Positions 44,146 through 56,244 of a stretch of 64,000 nt of DNA are shown in pieces. Each line of letters starts with the position of its first letter. Positions within the stretch are counted from its first letter, which is position 1. Under the pieces are notes generated by a model. The model saw only the letters and a list, made by a program, of their open reading frames with translations, did not search any database and was not told where the DNA came from. Source of the stretch: Brachyhypopomus gauderio (taxonomy: Eukaryota; Chordata; Actinopteri; Gymnotiformes; Hypopomidae); NCBI RefSeq assembly GCF_052324685.1, contig NC_135219.1, positions 25,473,032 through 25,537,031 of the forward strand, read 5' to 3'. A program made the translations under genes and the position numbers.

Positions 44146-44480
44146 GCGTTCACACTATAAAAGGCATTCTTAATGGAATGCCAATAAATAAGATTTAGCA
44201 TGAACGTAAATGCAAAAATCAGCCGATCATCATACTTCATGCCACTGAAGCTTGAAATATTAATGACTGCGTATGCAGAATATTTAGATATTATTAAGCG
44301 CAAATGTAATACTGCCACGGCTGCTAGAGAAAGGCAGTCAGCATAGCAAACAATTGCCAAGAGTTAATGCGTGAGTTAAAATAATATTTTTATATTTAGC
44401 AGAAGGAAGCAATTATATTACATAATATATATTCTCCACATTTATAATACTGTATTGAGCTTTTTTTAGTCATTTTTAAT
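44146..44480. other. No gene recognised
   Basis: AT-rich sequence with one short open minus-strand frame of no recognisable family. Nothing else was seen. Confidence 0.4.
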
Positions 44481-44484
44481 TGAA

Positions 44485-44602
44485 CACTTACTAATTCCAG
44501 GTCTAATCCGAGTGGGGTGAAACGCACATGGCATCAGATAAAAATGAAGTATAAGAATATAGTACAAAGTGGTATGGCTGTACATAACTAAAATCTTATT
44601 CT
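44485..44602 (+). pseudogene. Harbinger Myb-exon fragment
   Basis: Nearly the same 118 bases occur at 15448-15560. Both read TWHQIKMKYKNIVQSG, the end of the Myb/SANT-like domain of Harbinger accessory proteins, followed by non-coding sequence. Only this scrap is present. Confidence 0.6.
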
Positions 44603-44609
44603 AAATATT

Positions 44610-44945
44610 TCTTTTTTTTTCCATTCACTGGGGTCACCACAGTAAGACAATATTTTCCACCTCACACCTTCCTCTGTGCCTCCTGCCTGCCAACTCCATC
44701 TCCAACATCCTCCTACCAAATCCATTGTCTCTCCTCTGCACATATCCATTGTCCTCTCATCTGCTCGTCTGCCTTCTCTAACTTTGTCTCCCAATTTTCC
44801 AAACTGTGCTGTCCCTTAGATGTTCTCATTCATATTCCTGTCCATTCATATGATCTTAAGTGTAGCCTAGTTGTGAATCTCTTACAGTTGATTCTGGCCC
44901 TGTAGCTAATAGGAAGACGGCTGAGGCACATTAGTGTGTGTGTGT

Positions 44946-44981
<36 letters not shown>

Positions 44982-45185
44982 TACTATGTTAATATTCTGT
45001 AACAGTATGTTAATTTGCACTGCTTGTGTGTGTATGTGTGTGTGTAAGTGAGTTAGTGAGTGATTATCAATATATGTTTGCTAAACTGCACATTGGAACT
45101 GGCCAAACGCAATTTCAAACTTCTGTGTTAACCTTGTTACATAGATTTTTGACAATAAAGTTATCTTGACTTGACTTGACTTGAC
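44610..45185. repeat. Retroelement 3' fragments with (TG)n
   Basis: 44615-44870 resembles a dispersed fish repeat beginning 'cactggggtcaccacag'; class uncertain. A TG run lies at 44933-44980. 45100-45185 ends 'gacaataaagttatcttg' followed by ACTTG repeats, a typical LINE 3' tail. Confidence 0.5.
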
Positions 45186-45189
45186 ATTA

Positions 45190-45782
45190 AACCGGAGGAG
45201 GCCCATCACCACCATCACCACCACCACCACCATCATCAAAGCTACCACCACCATCATCACCACTACCACCACCATCACCACCATCATCACCACCACCACC
45301 ATCACCACTACCACCACCACCATCACCACCATCACCACTACCACCACCACCATCACCACCATCACCACCACCATCACCACCATCACCACCACCACCATCA
45401 CCACCACCACCACTAACACCACCACCATCACCACCACCACCACCACCATCACCACCACCACCATCACTACCCCCACCATCACCACTACCACAACCATCAC
45501 CACCACCATCACCACCCCAACCACCCCCAACCACCACCATCACCACCACCACCATCATCACCACCATCACCACCACCATCACCACCACCACCATCACCAC
45601 CATCACCACCACCATCACCACCACCATCATCACCACCATCACCACCACCACCATCACCACCACCATCACCACCCCCACCATCATCACCACCATCACCACC
45701 TCCACCACCATCATCACCACCATCACCACCTCCACCACCATTATCACCACCATCACCACCTCCACCACCACCACCACCATCA
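45190..45782. repeat. 590-bp CCACCAT/CCACCAC microsatellite
   Basis: Near-pure purine/pyrimidine-asymmetric CAC/CAT triplets fill almost 600 bp. The open frames through it (runs of His and Thr, or of Val and Gly on the other strand) are composition artefacts and are not called as genes. Confidence 0.95.
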
Positions 45783-45984
45783 GTGGCTGGCCTAACAGTG
45801 GCTGGCCTATTTAAGGAATCCCTGGTGGAAGCTCATCAGAGCCACCAGCTTCTCAGGACATAGCCAGTTATGTTCAAGGCAGGTTCATTACTGTTTCCCC
45901 TTTGTAGTTTATAAACTGTGGAATTATGCTTGTTTATACACTCCATTGACACAGTCTGACCAATTATAAAATGTAATCTCTCCA

Positions 45985-46680
45985 GTCACTGGTGGTGCTC
46001 TTGGGTGCCAGGTTAGGGCTGCCCACCACTCTGGGCATGTGTGCACAACAACCCCCTAGTCAGGCCCGTTGACAGTCTTGCTGGGGCCCGGGACAAAAAA
46101 GTTTCACTTGTTTATTTTCAAAACGCCCAATCTTAACGTCTTCACGTTCTCTCATTTTTCGTCCTGGAATTACATTTGTTGTGAAACGAAGTAGTACTTT
46201 AGCCTAAATTCCAGCACTTTTCAAATACATTAAAATTCGACTTTCTTTTCTGCGCTCCAGATTTCTGTATTTACTTTAACTATCCACCACTGTATTTCCC
46301 GCTGTTGGACGGGTACCAGCCAGCTACGGTCGATGCTGGATCAAACCATTTTTCAGTGGGAGGCGGGGGTGAATGCACGTAATGGAAAATATGCAGATAG
46401 GTAAAAAACATATATTTTAGCCATTGAGCTTATGTTGAGTACAAAAATTTATATTAATGAAAGATTTCAAGATTATTTAAAATTATAGACTTTAAATAAA
46501 AAATAAATTGCTGGGCTCTTTGATGGGCCCCCCTGGCCCTGGGGCCCAGGACAACAGACCCGGTTGTCCCCCCCTGTCGACGGGGCTGCCCCTAGTAATC
46601 ACTAGTGTGTGTGTTAACTGCACAGATGGGTAAATGTGGAGGACAAATTTTGATTTAGGTGGAAATTGCAATGGACAAGA
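45985..46680 (+). mobile_element. tRNA-SINE copy split by a hAT MITE
   Basis: 45985-46060 plus 46597-46680 together match the body and tail of the SINE at 10000-10290, with the same 'ccccctagtaatcactagtg' junction. The head with A and B boxes is missing. Confidence 0.75.
46061..46588. mobile_element. hAT MITE, 528 bp
   Basis: The ends CAGGCCCGTTGACAG and CAGCCCCGTCGACAG (inward) are inverted repeats flanked by the 8-bp direct repeat CCCCTAGT (46053-46060 and 46589-46596). The SINE on both sides provides the empty site. No coding content. Confidence 0.9.
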
Positions 46681-46689
46681 ATGGCACAT

Positions 46690-47180
46690 TTATTTTTTAT
46701 ACATTTATTTAAGACGCCCCAGAACACAACAATACACTGCAGCACACAGTGTAAGTAGAGGCCTCCTGAGCTACTGAATTAGTTACATTAGTTACAAAGT
46801 TACATATTTATTAAAGTTATTTGTTTTAGTATGTATTCATATTTAAAGTGTTTAAAATGACATATTCTTCACACTTTAATAAATAAGATAAATCTGACAA
46901 TATTACCTTGTATTCAAGAAATAAAAATATAATATAAGTTTTTACTTTTAGAAAAAAAAACCAGTTGAGTCAATTTGCTAAATTTTCACTTTTAGGAGAA
47001 AAAAACAGTTGAGTCAAGCAGTGATTGTGTCTTTACAGCTATGAGTCTGAACCGCCTGAAGTCGGCGTGTTCTGAATGTCAAAGCATGAGAGACGTGCGG
47101 AAAAAAGGAGGAGTTATCACCAGAATCCAAGCTTTCACTACCGGGAGAAATCCCTCCCTCCCTCTCTGTGAAGAAAACTG
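46690..47180. promoter_or_regulatory. Upstream and promoter region of the zfp36l1-like gene
   Basis: AT-rich sequence gives way to a more mixed region at 47030-47200. A TATA-like TTTTTTAAAGG lies at about 47187-47197, and the first coding exon starts at 47334. The exact transcription start cannot be fixed from sequence alone. Confidence 0.4.
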
Positions 47181-47333
47181 CGAGTTTTTTTAAAGGAGAT
47201 GCGCAGAACTTCCACAGGACAGGGGGATTTTTACGGGACACAAGTTCCCCGAATACAGGAATATAACCGTTGTGCCTTAAAAGACAATCTTTTGCCATCT
47301 TATAACTACTTCAGATATACTCGATCAGCTATA

Positions 47334-49479
47334 ATGACGGCAACTGTTGGGTTTCATTTCTTCGACTACGAAATTACGAATAAGGTATTACATTTTAACT
47401 GACCCATGTTATTTTTTCCATGCGCTGGGCCGTTAGACACATACTGCAAAAACCGCTCGAACTGAAAAATATACGCTGGACCGTTTTGTAGACGCAACCT
47501 TGCAACAGCTGCACCGAGAGCGTTAAATTTTAGGATTATTTCCCCTACTTAAAATCGTGGCCTCATGAGTTAATAATAACCGATTAAGAATATAACAAAA
47601 TACGCACATAATCATTAGCCTCACGTCATGATTTTAATCTCATACGTCTGATGATGGTTACGGTTAACTCGATCAGCCTGTTAACCCAGACCCTGGGTCG
47701 CGGTGTCCTTACAAAATGGACTGGATATGAGTTTGAATAAGTAAGCTTTCTTGTTACATTGAAGTATACTATAAGGTTAAATGTACATATCACAATTAAG
47801 CTGCATAATGGCATTTTACAAGATGACAAGCTATTCCAGCGTATTAAAATGTTGTCAAGAAAAACGAACTACACATTCTCACTAACCATTCTACTTTATG
47901 GGTTTATATTACTCATAGGCTATAATGTTTTTTCTGCAAGTATTATCCTCTTTCTTATAATAAATCTTTGATGATAATTATGAAGTATTCTTAACTAAGA
48001 AGTAGGCATACAAGCTTACTAATATAGTAAAATACGCAGTTCGGAACTTCAAATTAAAGAAACTGGGTTAGTTTGTTTCTATATTGTTACATTAAAAACA
48101 TTGTTTATAAAAATGTTATACAATGTATAATTATGATTCTTACAAAAGTCATCAGTGGACCAATATAACATAATCCTTGTTTAGCTAAATGTTGAAATGG
48201 GCATACTCTTTACTCTGATGAGAGACACTCTTCTTATTGTAAAAATATAGACTCTAGCTTGTGATCATGGTGTATCCTCCCTTCCTAAATGTGCCTTTTA
48301 TTGCTGAATGAACTGAAGGTGTGGAATGAGACAAGTTGAAGTTTAAGAACAGACTTTAAATGAGTACTGAACACTGGAGGCTTTAGCTGTTGCTGTTGTG
48401 CTCTCTTACTGCATTAGATATAAGACAATGATAACGCGTTTCCATCTCCAACACACTGATGATCTAGCTCTCCAGTCTTAGCGACCTCATCTTATGTTTA
48501 TTATTTGCAGCACAGTGAACTGCTGAGCTACTGCAGTGACCTTGCACAGCCACAGGTGGAGTCTGTCCTATGTTTAAGTGCCAAAACCCTCTTCTCCACA
48601 TCTGCTACCCTGCTGAACAGAGAGGTCAGTGGACCCTCTGCAGTGAGACTTTACCAGCGGCGGCACTCTGAATACATACACACCAACAATCTTATCAGCA
48701 GCTTTAGGATGGATACCCCAGCCCTTAATAATGGCAGCAATAACATAGAGAACTGTTTCCGAGAGCGATCTTACTCTGAAACCAGGGAGCGTCTGAAGCC
48801 AACCACCTATGGATTTACTACTGGTGGGAGCAGCCAGAGTAATTCCAGCCGCTACAAGACTGAGCTGTGCAGGCCATTTGAGGAGGATGGCTTCTGTAAG
48901 TATGGCGATAAGTGCCAGTTTGCTCATGGGCATCACGAGCTGCGTAGCCTGAGCCGTCATCCCAAGTACAAGACTGAGCTGTGCAGAACCTTCCACACTG
49001 CTGGCTTCTGTCCATATGGCCCACGCTGTCATTTCATCCACAATGCGGAGGAGTGTCGTGGGCCTCCACCTCTCTCCACCTTCAACAAGCTGCAGCGCCC
49101 ACACCTCCAATACAGCTGGAGCTTTGCTGGATTCCCCAGCTTGGGAGGGATCTCGGATGACTCCACCTCTGTTACATCCCCACCCTTATTTTCCACGGAA
49201 GAACTGACAGAGTGGCCAGTGAGCACCCCCGCCTACCCTAGTCAGGAGTTTGGCAGCCTGTTTTGGCCAAGCATAGGTGGACCCCCAGCCCTGGAACGGC
49301 CTGCCTCCCCCATCATGAAGTGGCCAATGTCAGAATCCCCTCCAAGTCCAACAGACTCAGTCTCTGACCATGAGGGATACCAGAGCAGTCTGGGTAGCTG
49401 TAGTGATTCTGAATCTCCAGTGCTGGATGCTACATGCAGACTCCCCATTTTCAGTCGGCTGTCCATTTCTGATGATTAG
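47334..49479 (+). CDS. zfp36l1-like: ZFP36/tristetraprolin-family mRNA decay factor, two exons
   Basis: Exon 1 is 47334-47384 (17 codons, donor AAG|GTATTA). Exon 2 is 48511-49479 (acceptor TTTGCAG), in phase 0, giving about 339 residues. Tandem CCCH zinc fingers, each preceded by YKTELC (RYKTELC and KYKTELC), have C-x8-C-x5-C-x3-H spacing at about residues 137-156 and 175-194. They bind AU-rich elements in mRNA. The C-terminal [12 protein letters not shown] is the conserved CNOT1-recruiting tail of ZFP36L1/L2, and serine-rich stretches before it suit phosphorylation control. The two-exon plan with a tiny first exon is typical of the family. It acts in the cytoplasm to deadenylate and destroy target mRNAs. 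The gene looks intact. L1 versus L2 subtype was not settled. Confidence 0.9.
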
Positions 49480-51060
49480 GATAGAGAGATTGAGAGTGTT
49501 TGAATGTATGTTTGCCTTATAATCATTCCCTCCTCTCTGTTGTTTACATCAGAGAAGTGGATGTAGTTGTACTGTTTTTCATATCAACTGATTCAAACCA
49601 GAAACAGAGCCTCACAGACCCATCAGTTTCTAACCCAAAATCAGTAGTGAGGTTGGTATTCGTGATTTCCCTCTTTGCATGAAAACCCCAATGCACAGAT
49701 AGTGAAATTGTATATGACAAGGTGCTTATAACAGACAAGGAGAGTCTTTTGAATTTTGTCTTAATCCAATATTGTGGCAATGGATTGAAGCCTCTTCACA
49801 AAGTAGCAGACCATGCTACAAAATCTTTGTGAATGCAAGTGCCTAGATCCTGTCCTAATTTTTATTTACTGAAAATGGATATTGAATGAATCAGCTACAT
49901 GAAATGTTTTTTTTTTTTTTTGCGGTTCTGAGATTTCAGTGAGTGTTGCTATCATAGTAACAGTCCCAAAAACATGTGATACCATACCTCAGTGCTGTTT
50001 GCTGTAGTCTTCAGCTATGAAAGAACCAGAGTAAATTTTAGTCACATTTGCCTCCCTTTTTTGACTGGCCTCTCTTTTCCTTCATTCAGCACATTGAAAT
50101 GTTTTCTTATTAATTCCAAAGTGCTACATATATTTTGGTTAATACAGTATATTATTAGGCCTATTACCATTTCTTTTCTTGTTTTCATTTTTTCTTTGTA
50201 AATATCTTTGGCTTATTTATAAATAACTTATCTTTGGCTTATTTAACTTATCAAAAATATATATATTTATTACTGACTAAGCAATTTGTATTTGGTCGTA
50301 TTTATCTGGATAATAAAACAATATAATATATTTCATATATTATATATATTCATGATAAATGGTAAATTATCATCTTCTGTATTAATAGTAAAATTATTTA
50401 GACTTGTGTTGCCACAATTAATATATTAAACTGAAATGACATATTGTAAGAACACAAAGATGTGTTTTGAAGTGCAAAATCTAATTTAATTAATTTAATG
50501 TTGCATTTTATTTTTTTTCCTGCCTCATGTTGGACTGCATTTTTAGTTTTTTTCAGTGTATGTATGAATCTCTCTGATCTGATGACCATGTAGAATGTTG
50601 CCTTAGTTCTCTTAAGTTATAATTAAGTTATATAGTTATATAGTAATTTATATAGGAACAAAGCACTTAAATCAATTATAAAACAAATCTCACATGTGCG
50701 GTTGGCACTTTGGAAGCACACAGTTTTGCATCTAAAACAAATATGTGGTAAGGGAAGTAAGTATGTCTTGCTGTATTTATTTGGGGTTCATTTTCATATT
50801 TCATTAACAATTCAGGGGCCTCTATTTCATAAGTCTTGTAGGCTTGATGTGTGTCTACCAAATTGATTATTTATTTATTTTGACCATTTTAGCTACCTGT
50901 ACATTCCAAGTGCCAGAAGAATAGTCTTGTAGACTAAATTTGAAAACACCTGAATGTACCCTATTTTAGGAGCTGCAGCTCACTAATTCATGTTGTGCCT
51001 TTTGTTATAACAGACAGCTGTTTAAACCAATAAAATTATTGGTATATAATATAATGCTAT
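49480..51060 (+). other. 3' untranslated region with AU-rich elements
   Basis: A long AT-rich stretch follows the stop. Overlapping AUUUA motifs occur, most clearly TTATTTATTTATTTT at about 50867-50881, with others near 50210-50275 and 50772-50781. AATAAA signals lie near 50312 and 51030. The latter is the more likely end of the transcript, which would place the AU-rich elements inside it. Confidence 0.55.
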
Positions 51061-52260
51061 TTTTCATTTTATTTAAAAAATTTATACAATTGTACTATAT
51101 TCTTCATAGATTTTTGAGTAATATCAGTATCGGAACAACCAGAGAAAGGCATTTGTATTTTTAAAATAATGATTAAATAAATAACGATTGTCTAACATGT
51201 TTGAAATCTCTGTCCTTGCTTGGGTTAAAAAAAACCCAGCTGTGCTTGCATCATGTCTGCCTCCGGCCCCATAAGATCGTCTGAGCCACTATACCTCTCC
51301 CAGAATGCAAAGGGGGAATACACTCAAACATCAACCAGTCTAACAGCAAACTTGCATTCATCCTCATCAGAATATTGTGTGTATCTGTTCCTTGTTGCTC
51401 CATCTACAAAGACCCTTATGCTTCTTTCATTCTAGTGTGAAGTACTGACCCTGTTATTTCTCTGCATTCTGAGTTATTCAATGTGTTTTGGCCTCTGATG
51501 TTTCCTGAGTGGTTTTTGGATTTTCACTATTGGATTTGGTAGCTTGTTTTTGTGATTATCTCTGGCTTTGACCTGGACTGGTTGACTCTGTGCCTGATGT
51601 CTTTTGGGGTTTGAAATGTCATTGTTCTGGCTTTGACTTTGGCCTGTTGTTATTGGATTGTCCTTTCATCATTAAAACATATGATTAACTTTTATATGAT
51701 TAAAAACTTTTATCTGCAAGCATTTGGCTGATTTTGATCTGTTATTTATCATTTACGTATCTTGTTACTTACTTAGCTTTCTCCTTGGATAGAGTCACTG
51801 TCCTTAAAAGCTGCAAACATTCTTCAAATAAAGAGATGTGCTTTTAGTTCAGCCATGCAACATGAGACAGAAAAAGGCTGAAGCATTTGCTATGCAACAT
51901 TAAAGGGGAAAAGCCCACAGCTTTCCAGGAAAACAACTGAAGTAAAGGAAATCAAACACCAGAGTGCTGGTCTTCTTCAGGGTGAGATCTGTATCTGGTT
52001 GTGTGCATCCCTTCGACTGCACTCATAAGTTTTAGCAGCAGGCAACAGTTTGTGATCCCACTTCATTTAGTACCAGCACCTTCCAACCTTATTATTTAAA
52101 CATTATTGTATAATATATATTTAAAACATTTTTATTACATTTAGGTAACAGTGCTAATGCAGACTGTGGTACCAGTTAATATATTTTTCTGTTACATTTC
52201 ACTGTAACCAACACAGGTGTTAACATTCTAACGTTCCTGATTCTGCTAGATATCAGAAAT
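51061..52260. other. No gene recognised
   Basis: AT-rich intergenic sequence. 51440-51720 is T-rich and might be an old LTR, but I could not find ends. There are no reading frames with family features. Confidence 0.4.
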
Positions 52261-52473
52261 CAGGGGGCTATTCCACAAAGCGAGCTTATGAAAGCGGCGC
52301 TTATTAGAGTGAGCCTCGCTTGAGTTAGCCAAACAGTTCACTTCCGTCTAGTTCCGTTCCACTAACGAAATCCAGACGCAACCTGTTCCCGCTAATTCAA
52401 GCCAGGCTTTTGTAATCGGCGATCATGCGCGTGCACACAGTATTTACACAGCCTCACTAATCGATATTCGAAA

Positions 52474-53350
52474 ATGTCGAAAAAGCTGAAGAAACGAGCA
52501 GCTATTTTTCTTCTGCTGAACAGGAGCTACTCATACGTCTTTATGAGGTATATAAAGACGTTATTATGAAGAAAGGCAACACGTCCTGTATTAATAAAGC
52601 CAGATAAGCTGCCTGGCACAATATTGCAGACAGATTAAATGCGTGAGCATATAATTTAATCCATTCATTGGCATTTTAAAAGTGTTATAGTAAATTAATA
52701 ATGTTAATAATTTCCTGATTTAGAAGTAACATGAGCGGGGTTAGGAGAACGTGGCAGCAGGTCAAGGTGAAATATAAAAATGTACTCCAGAATGGTAAGT
52801 ACAGTTGATTAGTCCAATGTGCAGGAAAAGGTAAAACACCATATTAAATAACTGTATAAAATATTTTAGCAACCAGAAAGAAAACTGCTACTGCTGCTGG
52901 TGGTGGTGGCCCTCCTGTAGCAGCCCTCACTCCTGCAGAAGACCTTGCTTTAGAGCAAAACAGCGGACGCCCCATCATTGTGGGAATTGAAGGAGGAACA
53001 TCATCTGATCCTGTCTGTCCTCATGATACACAGCCTTATGTTAAAGGTAGGTTCAGTTGTTTCTCAGATTTTACATTTTTGTTCTTACAGGCAACATTGT
53101 AGTATTAATGTATACTTGATGACTAAAATTTTACAGTGGTGGGGGGTGTGCTGACTCTTTTGGACCCTCCTGTATTTGACAATGATGTGAGTGCCATAAA
53201 CCAGCCTATTTCTTATGACTGAACCCTGAGGACCGTTAACATTTACGTGTCTTAATTTGTTGTTTGCAGGGGGAGATTGGCGGACCATCCAGGATGGTAC
53301 AGGAGGATGAGGACACAGTTTCTGCCTGTTCAGAAAGGACACAGTGTCTG
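52474..53350 (+). pseudogene. Harbinger Myb/SANT-like accessory protein (exons, degraded)
   Basis: Exon-like blocks: FSSAEQELLIRLYE and YKDVIMKKGNTSCINKAR, then a stop where the domain should continue with AAWHNIADRLNA (52500-52640). VRRTWQQVKVKYKNVLQN follows at 52740-52795 before GTAAGT. A block with PPVAALTPAEDLALEQ is at 52900-53045, then a short acidic block near 53270-53340. The stop in the first block shows that it is inactive. The protein would bind transposon ends. Confidence 0.7.
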
Positions 53351-53659
53351 CCTGTTCTGTAAGGCGTGTGTGTCTATGTATCTGTCTGTTAATGTGCTGT
53401 GTGATCTCATGATTTGTGTTGTGTTTAAAGGAAATGGAAGAACAGAGAAGACCCTCAGGCCTCCATGTTCAGAGCTCACACCTCTGCAAGAGAACACGTG
53501 AGTAGTAGTTATGCAGTTCAACATGAATAAATACTTCTCATTCTTGACTATACTTCAGTCTTAAAGACAATTAATAAATTTCTCTTTCCAAAAAAAAAGG
53601 CCTCGTTTTATGTTAATAGTGTTAATGAACAAATTCAAACAAAATATTCCTATAAAGTA

Positions 53660-55011
53660 AGTGTTTGCATACATGTCCCTCATACCTCTACCATCCATGT
53701 GGTCTGCAATTAAAATGTCGTCCATTTCTCCAACTGCACTCTTGGCATTTCTTCTTTTTGCAGTATTGCCACATTGTGCAAAACTGCACGGGGTGCTACA
53801 ATATCACAGGCTCTCTCAGGGGGTGACTCTGAGATGGCGCCTGCAGTTAAATCTGCTCTTTAACTGTCCAAATGCCATCTCAATGCATGCCCGTGTCTTT
53901 GAATGTGCACGATTGAACCTCCTCTCTGCATCTGTTGTAGGGTCTGCATATGGGGTAAGAAGAAAAGGTTGGCAGGGGTAACCCCTATCCCCAAGCAGTA
54001 AGCCAGGAAAAGCACCTACGATTATAAGGAGTAGAGTTAAACACTGAGGCCAAATCTGCACTATTTTGTGTGGTTGGAGTATTATTACCTGGCAAACCTC
54101 TGTGCCAGTGAGGAGGCACGAAATATCCTGGAATCGTGCACCGAGCCATTTTGCCTCAATGTTGGAGAATAGAAATTGGCTGGTGCAAACCATTTAGAAC
54201 AATGGCAAAAGTGACAAAGGGTGAAAGTTGTTCAAACCCATGAACTGACATGCTTTACATTTTCTGTTGGGTAGGAAAAACTTGCATGTACCTGTACATT
54301 GATGCTGTGAAATAATTTTTTGGTTCACATAGTCTGCCTCCATGGGTACAGATGGAGACTTTATCCAGATGTGAGTACAGTCTATAGCACCAATGACATT
54401 TGGAAATCCTAGAGAATTCAATGCGTTTTGAATTGAATGAATTTTAGCATGAAATAGTTTATTAAGATGAATACAAAGCACTTTGGTAAGTGCTCTGGAT
54501 AAGAGCGTCTGTTAAAGTCATACATTTAACTCCAAGTTACTGATCAAACCAACACTACTTCTCATGAATACATGCCAGCTGTTCTGAAAAGGATGGGAAG
54601 GATGCCTCTGTGACCAGGGAATTTGATGAATATATTAAGGAAACGCTTAAGCGCAAGGTAAACCTTTCGAATTTTGCGGCAGACCGTTGCCTTACTAAGA
54701 TGTTATGCATCCCCAACGCTGTACAGAAATGCACGACCGGCAAAGAAGCGAAAAGCGATACAGACCGTTTGGGGTTTGGTAAGAGCTTTACTACGTCTAG
54801 TGGTCTTCTCAATATATGGCCCCAGTAATTTACAAAGATATATAATACTGTGTCTTCTGAACCAGTAGTGCTCAAATAAGTAGTCATCCGGAAAGCCCAG
54901 TGGATCTGTCCTGTCCTGGAATGACCTTGGAGCTGGTAGCATGAATGCTCTGTGCACTATACACGCTCCCTCGTCTACTAGATTTTCTACAAATGGGCAT
55001 GCCATGGTCAA
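53660..55011 (-). pseudogene. Harbinger DDE transposase (degraded)
   Basis: From the minus strand: DYLFEHYWFRRHSIIYLCKL and SKALTKPQTVCIAFRFFA (55011-54703), then FPNVIGAIDCTHIWIKSP with the first catalytic Asp (about 54340-54400). GDRGYPCQPFLLTPY with the second Asp and HSKTRACIEMAFGQLKSRFN with the Glu lie at 53840-53990. A final APCAVLHNVA block lies near 53760-53790. The pieces are in several frames with intervening stops. A SINE-tail scrap lies at 54490-54530. Confidence 0.8.
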
Positions 55012-55983
55012 TCAGCCTTCAGCCTTCACTGTTAGCTGCTATTTTTATAGCTTACATTTTGGATTATTTGTATCACCTGTATGAAAATCTTGGTAAGGTA
55101 GTTGTCTGTATCCATTTCCTTTTTGCACCATTAAGTTAACCACACATTTACATTATTTATACTGAACATATGTGAATTGCGGAGTGATATGATTTGCTTG
55201 TAATTTGAACACAAAAGAGGAAGTATGGGGATAAATATATACCTAAAAGTATCTTCACCTAAATTACTCAGTATTAATAATTATTAATACTCAGGTACAA
55301 AGAATTGTATTTTTTGTGATATAGAGTTCATGCTAATGTTTCTGCACCATAACTGCGATTAGACACTGTATTCTATTTTACACTGACCTGAATTTGTGAA
55401 GATTAAACCAATACATTAAAATGTGCAGAAACCTCACTGATTAACAATGAATATGTACTCTTAAGATCGAAATATAAATTGCATTTTGAAATATAATTAT
55501 TAAATTTTGATAATAACCTGCAATCATTCCAAACTAATAATTACAGTACTCCATTAAATGTATAAAAATATGATATGATATGCTACATCCACAGCAATTT
55601 AATGGATAGGATTGCAGCGGAACCTTGTTCCTCAATTTTGTTTCCCGGATGGCGAGACTGACATCACGCTGCTCAGCCAATAGAAGCGGTCCCGCTAAGC
55701 TAAGCCTCAACTCTAGCCTGGTATGGAGCAGGTTAGTTCAAACGTATATGTTGCTGTAGTAACTGAGCGAGGCTCAAGTCTAGCCTCTTTCGTGGAACCG
55801 AATTTGAGCAAAATGAGCCAGGCTTGTCTTTAAAAGCCCGGCTTACTGAGTTAGCTCGCTTCGTGGAATACCCCCCAGGTCTGGTAACTAATCATGTTTC
55901 CACCAAAAATGCATCAGAACCCACAACATAACAATGAACTTAAAGGATTAGACAAATCTTTGACAAAGTCAATATTTTGGGGG

Positions 55984-56180
55984 CAGTCATGGCGTGGTGG
56001 TTAGGGAACTGGTCTTGTGACCGGAAAGTCATGGGTTCGACTTCCAGACCTGAGGACATGACTGAGGTGCCCCTGAGCAAGGCCCTTAACCCTCAATTGC
56101 TCACTTGTATAAAAGTGAGATAAAAATATAAGTCGCTCTGGATAAGGGTGTCTGCCATATGCCATAAAATATAAATGTAA
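55984..56180 (+). mobile_element. tRNA-derived SINE
   Basis: The head reads 'gtcatggcgtggtggttagg' (A-box region) and 'catgggttcgacttccaga' (B box). A body and the tail 'agtcgctctggataagggtg' followed by 'tctgccatatgccataaa' complete a typical teleost tRNA-SINE. It shares its head with the SINE at 10000-10290. Confidence 0.85.
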
Positions 56181-56244
56181 AATATCATCGGACCACTGCC
56201 CTTGTATGGTGTAATCTGGCAGTGGTTCACTCCAGTATAAGATT

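Larger units (their letters stand above)
52264..55875. mobile_element. Two-gene PIF/Harbinger element, 3.6 kb
   Basis: The ends GGGGCTATTCCACAAAGCGA and GGGGGTATTCCACGAAGCGA (inward) are inverted repeats, flanked by CAG at 52261-52263 and 55876-55878. A Myb/SANT gene on the plus strand and a DDE transposase on the minus strand converge, the usual Harbinger plan. Both are degraded. The remnant at 15436-17053 belongs to the same or a sister family. Confidence 0.85.

Noticed and set aside
45181-45795. Long open frames of His/Thr or Val/Gly on both strands
   Set aside because: They are direct translations of a CCACCAT microsatellite, with no start context, domains or splice sites.
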